DNA of 17,977 nt from DASSUC01 sp035649895. GTDB lineage: Bacteria > Actinomycetota > Actinomycetes > Mycobacteriales > Micromonosporaceae. The notes under the pieces are model-generated. The model was not told where the DNA came from. It searched no databases and was given only the letters and a program-made list of their open reading frames with translations. Positions 14,633 to 17,977 of the stretch are shown here, piece by piece; within the stretch, counting starts at the first letter, position 1; every line of letters starts with the position of its first letter. The DNA lies in the NCBI GenBank assembly GCA_035649895.1, contig DASRIS010000205.1, forward strand, positions 1-17,977. The letters are read 5' to 3'. A program made the translations under genes and the position numbers.

Positions 14633-15520
14633 TCAGGGGTCGGCGGCAGGAGGCTGGTCCACGGTTGGCAGCGGGCCGCCGCCGTCGGGGATGCGCCGGC
14701 CGGAGTCGCGGTACTCGACCGCGGCGTGGAAGCCGTACTCCTCGGCGAGCTCCTTGAACCAGCGCCCTTCGGGCGAGTGGCGGGTGATCCCGTCGAACAG
14801 CGTCGCGAGCAGCTGCGTGCCCTGCAGCCCCATATTGTCGTACGCCTGGTTGATCATGAGTTTCTGCATGACCAGCTGGTTGACCGGGACGCCGGCGATG
14901 CGGTCGGCCAGGCGCTCCACGGCCGCGTCGAGGTCGGCCGCCGGTACGGACTCCACGGCCAGCCCCCACGCCGCGGCGGTCGCGCCGTCGATCGTGTCGC
15001 CGGTGAGCAGCATCCGCTTCGCGCGCTCCGCGCCGAGCCGGTAGACCCACATCGCGGTCGTCGGGCAGCCCCACACCCGGGCTGGCGGGTACCCTATCCG
15101 CGCGTCGTCGGCCATCACGACCAGGTCGCAGGAGAGCGCGATGTCGCTGCCGCCGGCGACCGCGTGGCCGTGGACCTTCGCGACCGTGGGCTTCAGCGAC
15201 CGCCACAGCGTGAAGAAGTCGTCGGTGTTGCGCCGCATCTCGCGGTAGTCGCGTACCGGGTCCCATACCGGGCCCTGGCTCCACCGGGCACCGGCGTCCG
15301 ACTCCGCGTACAGCTTGAGGTCGTACCCGGCGCAGAATGCCCGCCCAGCGCCCTGCACGATGATCACGCGGACCGCGTCGTCGGCGTTGGCCATCTCCAC
15401 GGCGGTACGGATCTCGCCGGGCATCGCGTCGTCGATCGCGTTGAGCCGTTCCGGCCGGTTGAGCGTCAGGTACGCCTTCGCGTCCTTGACGTCGTACCGA
15501 AGTGCCGTGAGCTCCGGCAC
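14633..15520 (-). CDS. Crotonase (enoyl-CoA hydratase/isomerase) family protein
   Basis: This 295-residue protein starts at a GTG with a strong GGAGGTGG site. The crotonase fold is clear: YLTLNRPERLNAID at 17-30, the CoA and oxyanion loop AFCAGYDL at 61-68, and HGHAVAGGSDIALSCDLVVM at 117-136. The two glutamates used by classic enoyl-CoA hydratases are not present: the first position is Asp126 in GGSD and the second is Pro146 in RIGYPPARVWG. Simple hydration is therefore doubtful; isomerase, thioesterase or another crotonase reaction is possible. Length is slightly above the family norm because of a 20-residue Pro/Gly-rich tail. It is 135 nt upstream of the GNAT gene on the same strand. No fatty-acid or degradation genes are nearby. 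Confidence 0.9.
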   Translation of the reverse strand: MPELTALRYDVKDAKAYLTLNRPERLNAIDDAMPGEIRTAVEMANADDAVRVIIVQGAGRAFCAGYDLKLYAESDAGARWSQGPVWDPVRDYREMRRNTDDFFTLWRSLKPTVAKVHGHAVAGGSDIALSCDLVVMADDARIGYPPARVWGCPTTAMWVYRLGAERAKRMLLTGDTIDGATAAAWGLAVESVPAADLDAAVERLADRIAGVPVNQLVMQKLMINQAYDNMGLQGTQLLATLFDGITRHSPEGRWFKELAEEYGFHAAVEYRDSGRRIPDGGGPLPTVDQPPAADP

Positions 15521-15683
15521 GTCACCACCTCCGTGTGTCGTCGGCCGTTGCTACCCGCTCCTGCTCGGCAGCGCCCACGGCGGTCCCTACCCGAAACGGT
15601 AGGTGTCGGTCCGAAAGAGGCGACGCGGCAACGAGCACCCCGACCTCGGCAGCGGCGGCCGGTCACGTCGGCGCTCGGTACGG

Positions 15684-15733
15684 CCTACCGGCTAGCTCCG
15701 CGTACGGCCAGCTCCGCCTACCGGCTAGCTCTG
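15684..15733. repeat. Three-copy 16/17-bp repeat on a stop codon
   Basis: Units are cctaccggctagctccg (15684-15700), cgtacggccagctccg (15701-15716) and cctaccggctagctctg (15717-15733). The last unit contains the stop (TAG on the minus strand, 15725-15727) of the small membrane protein gene. The rest of 15521-15724 holds nothing else that I recognise. Confidence 0.75.
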
Positions 15734-15904
15734 TCGTCTCCACCTGCGCCAGAAAAGCAGGCCCACAACCACCGCCGCGACGGCGGCCAGGACTGTCCAG
15801 TCCCCGGCGACGGTTGCCTCCGGCGGCGCCGGCACCGCTGTGGAGTCGGTCTCCGGCTCGCCGTCGGTGGCTGCGGGGTGATCGCTCGGGGGCGTTGCGT
15901 TCAT
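15725..15904 (-). CDS. Small single-pass membrane protein
   Basis: A 59-residue protein starts at the ATG 15902-15904; a start 9 codons upstream is possible but has no better ribosome site. Residues 1-36 are acidic and Pro/Ala-rich (NATPPSDHPAATDGEPETD), residues 37-52 are one hydrophobic helix (TVLAAVAAVVVGLLFW), and the end is basic (RRWRRQS). This predicts an outside N-terminus and inside C-terminus by the positive-inside rule. The layout resembles many small actinobacterial membrane proteins with a TM-plus-Arg tail, but without a sorting motif. Function is unknown. Confidence 0.6.
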   Translation of the reverse strand: MNATPPSDHPAATDGEPETDSTAVPAPPEATVAGDWTVLAAVAAVVVGLLFWRRWRRQS

Positions 15905-15948
15905 CTCGCCACCGTATCGGGCCGGTCCCACACGCTCATGCCGGCGCG

Positions 15949-15993
15949 TTCGGCACTGCCCGCCTCAGCGCTGCCCGCTTCGGCACTGCCCGC
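15949..15993. repeat. Three-copy 15-bp tandem repeat
   Basis: ttcggcactgcccgc occurs at 15949-15963 and 15979-15993, with ctcagcgctgcccgc between them (15964-15978). It lies between the start of the small membrane protein gene and the ABC permease remnant, upstream of both. Confidence 0.75.
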
Positions 15994-16010
15994 AGCGGGG
16001 CGGCCTCCTC

Positions 16011-16388
16011 ATGGCTGGACCGGCAGCGACCATGACGTCAAGCCGCACCGGCGTAGGGCTTTTCACCTGGTCGCGGTACCTGGTGGCGCTCGCGGTGTCA
16101 CATTCCAGGCGCCGGCGTGTCGGCTCGGTCGGCGACGCCCTCGACAACGACGGCATGGCGCGGGTCGGAACCGTCTCCCGGATGCTGCTACCGACCGACG
16201 GCCTGTGGCGCGGGGCCATGAGCTCGTTCCAGGACCCGGCGCTGCTCCTGCAGATCGGCTCCGGGATCGAGGAGTCCCCGCTGCTGAGCATGGCCTCGCT
16301 CACCAGCACCTACCTCGCCTGGACCGGCCCCTGGACCGTCATCGTGCTCGGGCTCACCGCGATGGCCTTCCACCGCCGCGACCTCTGA
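16011..16388 (+). pseudogene. C-terminal remnant of an ABC-2 type permease
   Basis: The 125-codon open frame ends with a segment typical of the C-terminus of ABC-2 (drug/antibiotic-type) permeases: RMLLPTDGLWRGAMSSFQDP, then LASLTSTYLAWTGPWTVIVL and the terminal AFHRRDL. Full-length members have about 250-350 residues and six helices; here only the last helix and the loop before it remain, preceded by about 45 residues of no clear origin. No start-proximal part and no ATPase partner are in the window, so this is best seen as a decayed gene. It may still be translated. It lies directly after a tandem repeat, which may mark the deletion junction (inference). Confidence 0.65.
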
Positions 16389-16574
16389 CCGGCCGCCCAC
16401 CCGAGGCTGATCTCAGCGCGAGGCGCTATGCGCCCGTGGCATGCGGTCGGCACGTTCGCTCATCCTGCTCCCGCGTCGCCGGCACAGTCGTAGTAGCGTC
16501 TGCAGGATGCCGTGCGGACGCGCTGCGCCCTACGCGGTTCCCGGAACCGCATCGCAGCCCTGCCCGGATTACGC

Positions 16575-17690
16575 ATGAGCCCGGCGCCGACCCGTATCGC
16601 GGCACTGACCGCGTCGATCGCCGTCATTTTCGTGCCGCTCGCGTTCAGCGAAGAGCTGTTGGAGCCATTCTTCTACTTCACGCGCCGCGAATGGGTAGTG
16701 CCACCCGGCGTGCTGCTGATGGCCGATACAGGCCTGCTGGTGGCAGCGTTCCTGCTGGCCAGGTGGGGGCACGGTGGCGACAGACCAAGCACGTTCCGGC
16801 CGTTATGGTTCATCGGCGGGGCGATCGCGCATCTCGGGGTAGACGTTGCCGCGGTGCAGATGTCACCATCGGTGGCCGCGGGAGTTGCACTGGCCGTTCC
16901 GTACGTTGCCACCCTGGCCGTCATCGGTGCCGCTGTGGCCGGAGCCCGGTGGCTGCCCCGATGGCCACGACGGTGGCCCGCGCTGCGGCGTCGCTCGGTT
17001 CCGGAAACCGGTCGGACCCACAGCGGCTTCCGCTATGTGCTGCCGCTGGTGGTCGGAACACTATTCGCATATCTGGGCGAGACCGTGTACTGGTACACCC
17101 TCGGCGCCGACCCCACGACCGGAGCCCGGGTAGTCAACGACGAGTACTTCGCGCAGATGAGTGCTGTGATCCCGCTGCTGCTGATCGCGATCGGGTTCGA
17201 GGCGCGGCAGTTTCAGGTGTACCGGCGTCACCCAGCCGGGCGGGCTACGGCCATAGTGATCGTTCTTCTGCTGTGCGTCGCGGAGGTGCTGGTGCTGGCC
17301 GCACTCTCCCCAGAGTCGACGAGCCCCCTACAGTCGGGACCCGCGTCGATAGGCCCGCCGGCCCGTGGGTTGCCAGCGTGGCTCGAGTATCCCGCCTTCG
17401 TACTGAGCCTCGAGGCGATGTGTATGGGCCTGGCTCTGGTGGCCTGGGCGTTGACTTCCGCCGCCCAGACGACACGCGCTGGCGCGACTGATGCCGAACC
17501 GCCCGCGAACGCAACGCTCCCAATCAGCGGGACGGCGACGACCACGCCCGGGGTCACCGCTCCAGACACTGGGCGTACGGAAGGCGGCGCATACCCCAGG
17601 TCTTCCCGGATCGCACCGACGCTGCTGGTCTCAGCCGGCTGGGCAGCCGCTACGGCGTTCGTGTGGTGGCACCGCCGCACCCGCCGTTGA
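16575..17690 (+). CDS. Multi-pass membrane protein of unknown function
   Basis: I do not recognise this family. From the ATG at 16575 the protein has 371 residues; a GTG at 16512 would add 21 Arg-rich residues and cannot be excluded, as neither start has a clear ribosome site. About nine hydrophobic segments can be seen, for example TASIAVIFVPLAF, GVLLMADTGLLVAAFLLA, YVLPLVVGTLFAYLGE, MSAVIPLLLIAIGFEA, AIVIVLLLCVAEVLVLAAL and LLVSAGWAAATAFVWW. The loop between helices 4 and 5 is rich in Arg/Trp/Pro and should be cytoplasmic. A 60-residue Thr/Ala/Pro-rich loop precedes the last helix. Codon use is a little less extreme in GC than in the sugar operon. No catalytic motif is visible and the neighbours give no hint. 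Confidence 0.7.
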   Translation: MSPAPTRIAALTASIAVIFVPLAFSEELLEPFFYFTRREWVVPPGVLLMADTGLLVAAFLLARWGHGGDRPSTFRPLWFIGGAIAHLGVDVAAVQMSPSVAAGVALAVPYVATLAVIGAAVAGARWLPRWPRRWPALRRRSVPETGRTHSGFRYVLPLVVGTLFAYLGETVYWYTLGADPTTGARVVNDEYFAQMSAVIPLLLIAIGFEARQFQVYRRHPAGRATAIVIVLLLCVAEVLVLAALSPESTSPLQSGPASIGPPARGLPAWLEYPAFVLSLEAMCMGLALVAWALTSAAQTTRAGATDAEPPANATLPISGTATTTPGVTAPDTGRTEGGAYPRSSRIAPTLLVSAGWAAATAFVWWHRRTRR

Positions 17691-17977
17691 GCTGCGAATG
17701 GAGGCATCCTCTACCGCCGCGAGAGGTCGAGCGGCAGCCGCGCAAGCCCCCGGTTCCGGGCGCGGGTCTCGTCGGAGCCGTCTACGTGCGGGTTTGGTCG
17801 CGCATGGAAACTCGGGACGTGAGCCGGTTCGTCGACGACATACGCCGTGCACGGATGGAAGGCAATTCGGTTTGCTTACCGAGCTCGGCACCGGAGCCAA
17901 CTTCACCATCGACGTCCGGCTCGCGCCGCCTCGCTCCGCATCGCCGAGTCGGGCGACCCGTCGCAGGTGCCCTCCTG
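17691..17977. other. Window end, no supported gene
   Basis: The last 287 bases hold no gene I can support. One plus-strand frame is open to the window edge (including VYVRVWSRMETRDVSRFVDD), so a truncated coding region is possible, but it shows no known motif. A weak hairpin, cctct-9 nt-agagg at 17708-17726, follows the membrane protein gene and could act as a terminator. Confidence 0.4.

Noticed and set aside
13640..17491. A 1283-codon open frame on the plus strand
   Set aside because: It crosses the GNAT, crotonase and membrane protein genes in other frames or strands, is low complexity and Arg-rich, and shows no domain; such frames are common in very GC-rich DNA.
17880..17940. Segment reading TELGTGANFTIDVRLA, reminiscent of a histidine kinase C-terminus
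   Set aside because: Only about 15 residues, with no ATP-binding boxes upstream and no consistent frame, so chance similarity is likely.

Overview
The window is very GC-rich, with third codon positions almost always G or C, GTG/TTG starts and GGAGG-type ribosome binding sites. This points to a high-GC actinobacterium. The mix of a TPM-domain protein, LacI-regulated glycan operon, YcaO/TfuA pair and tandem GNAT protein would suit a Micromonosporaceae- or Streptomyces-like soil organism, but the family assignment is inference. No rRNA, tRNA, CRISPR array or insertion sequence was recognised.

Region 1 (1-3015) holds a frameshifted, internally deleted TPM-domain membrane protein, a Nudix hydrolase on the opposite strand, and a stand-alone SWIM zinc-finger protein. 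Region 2 (about 3249-11042) is a carbohydrate-use operon on the plus strand: a promoter with two LacI-type palindromes centred exactly 30 bp apart, a LacI-family regulator, an ABC sugar-binding lipoprotein, two MalF/MalG-type permeases, a secreted glycoamylase-domain (PF10091/GH144-like) glycosidase and an intracellular GH39-like glycosidase. The likely logic is outside cleavage, ABC import and inside trimming, with feedback by the co-transcribed repressor. A strong hairpin separates the two glycosidase genes.

Region 3 (minus strand, 13488 down to 11047) is the most interesting part. It has a well-formed promoter, a 113-residue peptide made almost wholly of 13-residue repeats (F-A-x-x-H-D-V-x-S-x-G-x-x), then a YcaO protein and a TfuA-like protein. 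YcaO plus TfuA is the enzyme pair that installs backbone thioamides, so this looks like a compact multi-core thioamidated RiPP locus. The known parallel in general design is the repeat precursor of the thiovarsolins; the repeat here is not one I recognise.

Region 4 (13568-17977) has a double-GNAT acetyltransferase, a crotonase-fold protein lacking both usual catalytic glutamates, a tiny single-pass membrane protein, the C-terminal remnant of an ABC-2 permease and an unrecognised multi-pass membrane protein. A recurring oddity across the window is a three-copy tandem repeat of 14-17 bp anchored on a stop codon. It is seen after four genes, and a related 22-bp repeat lies just past a fifth.
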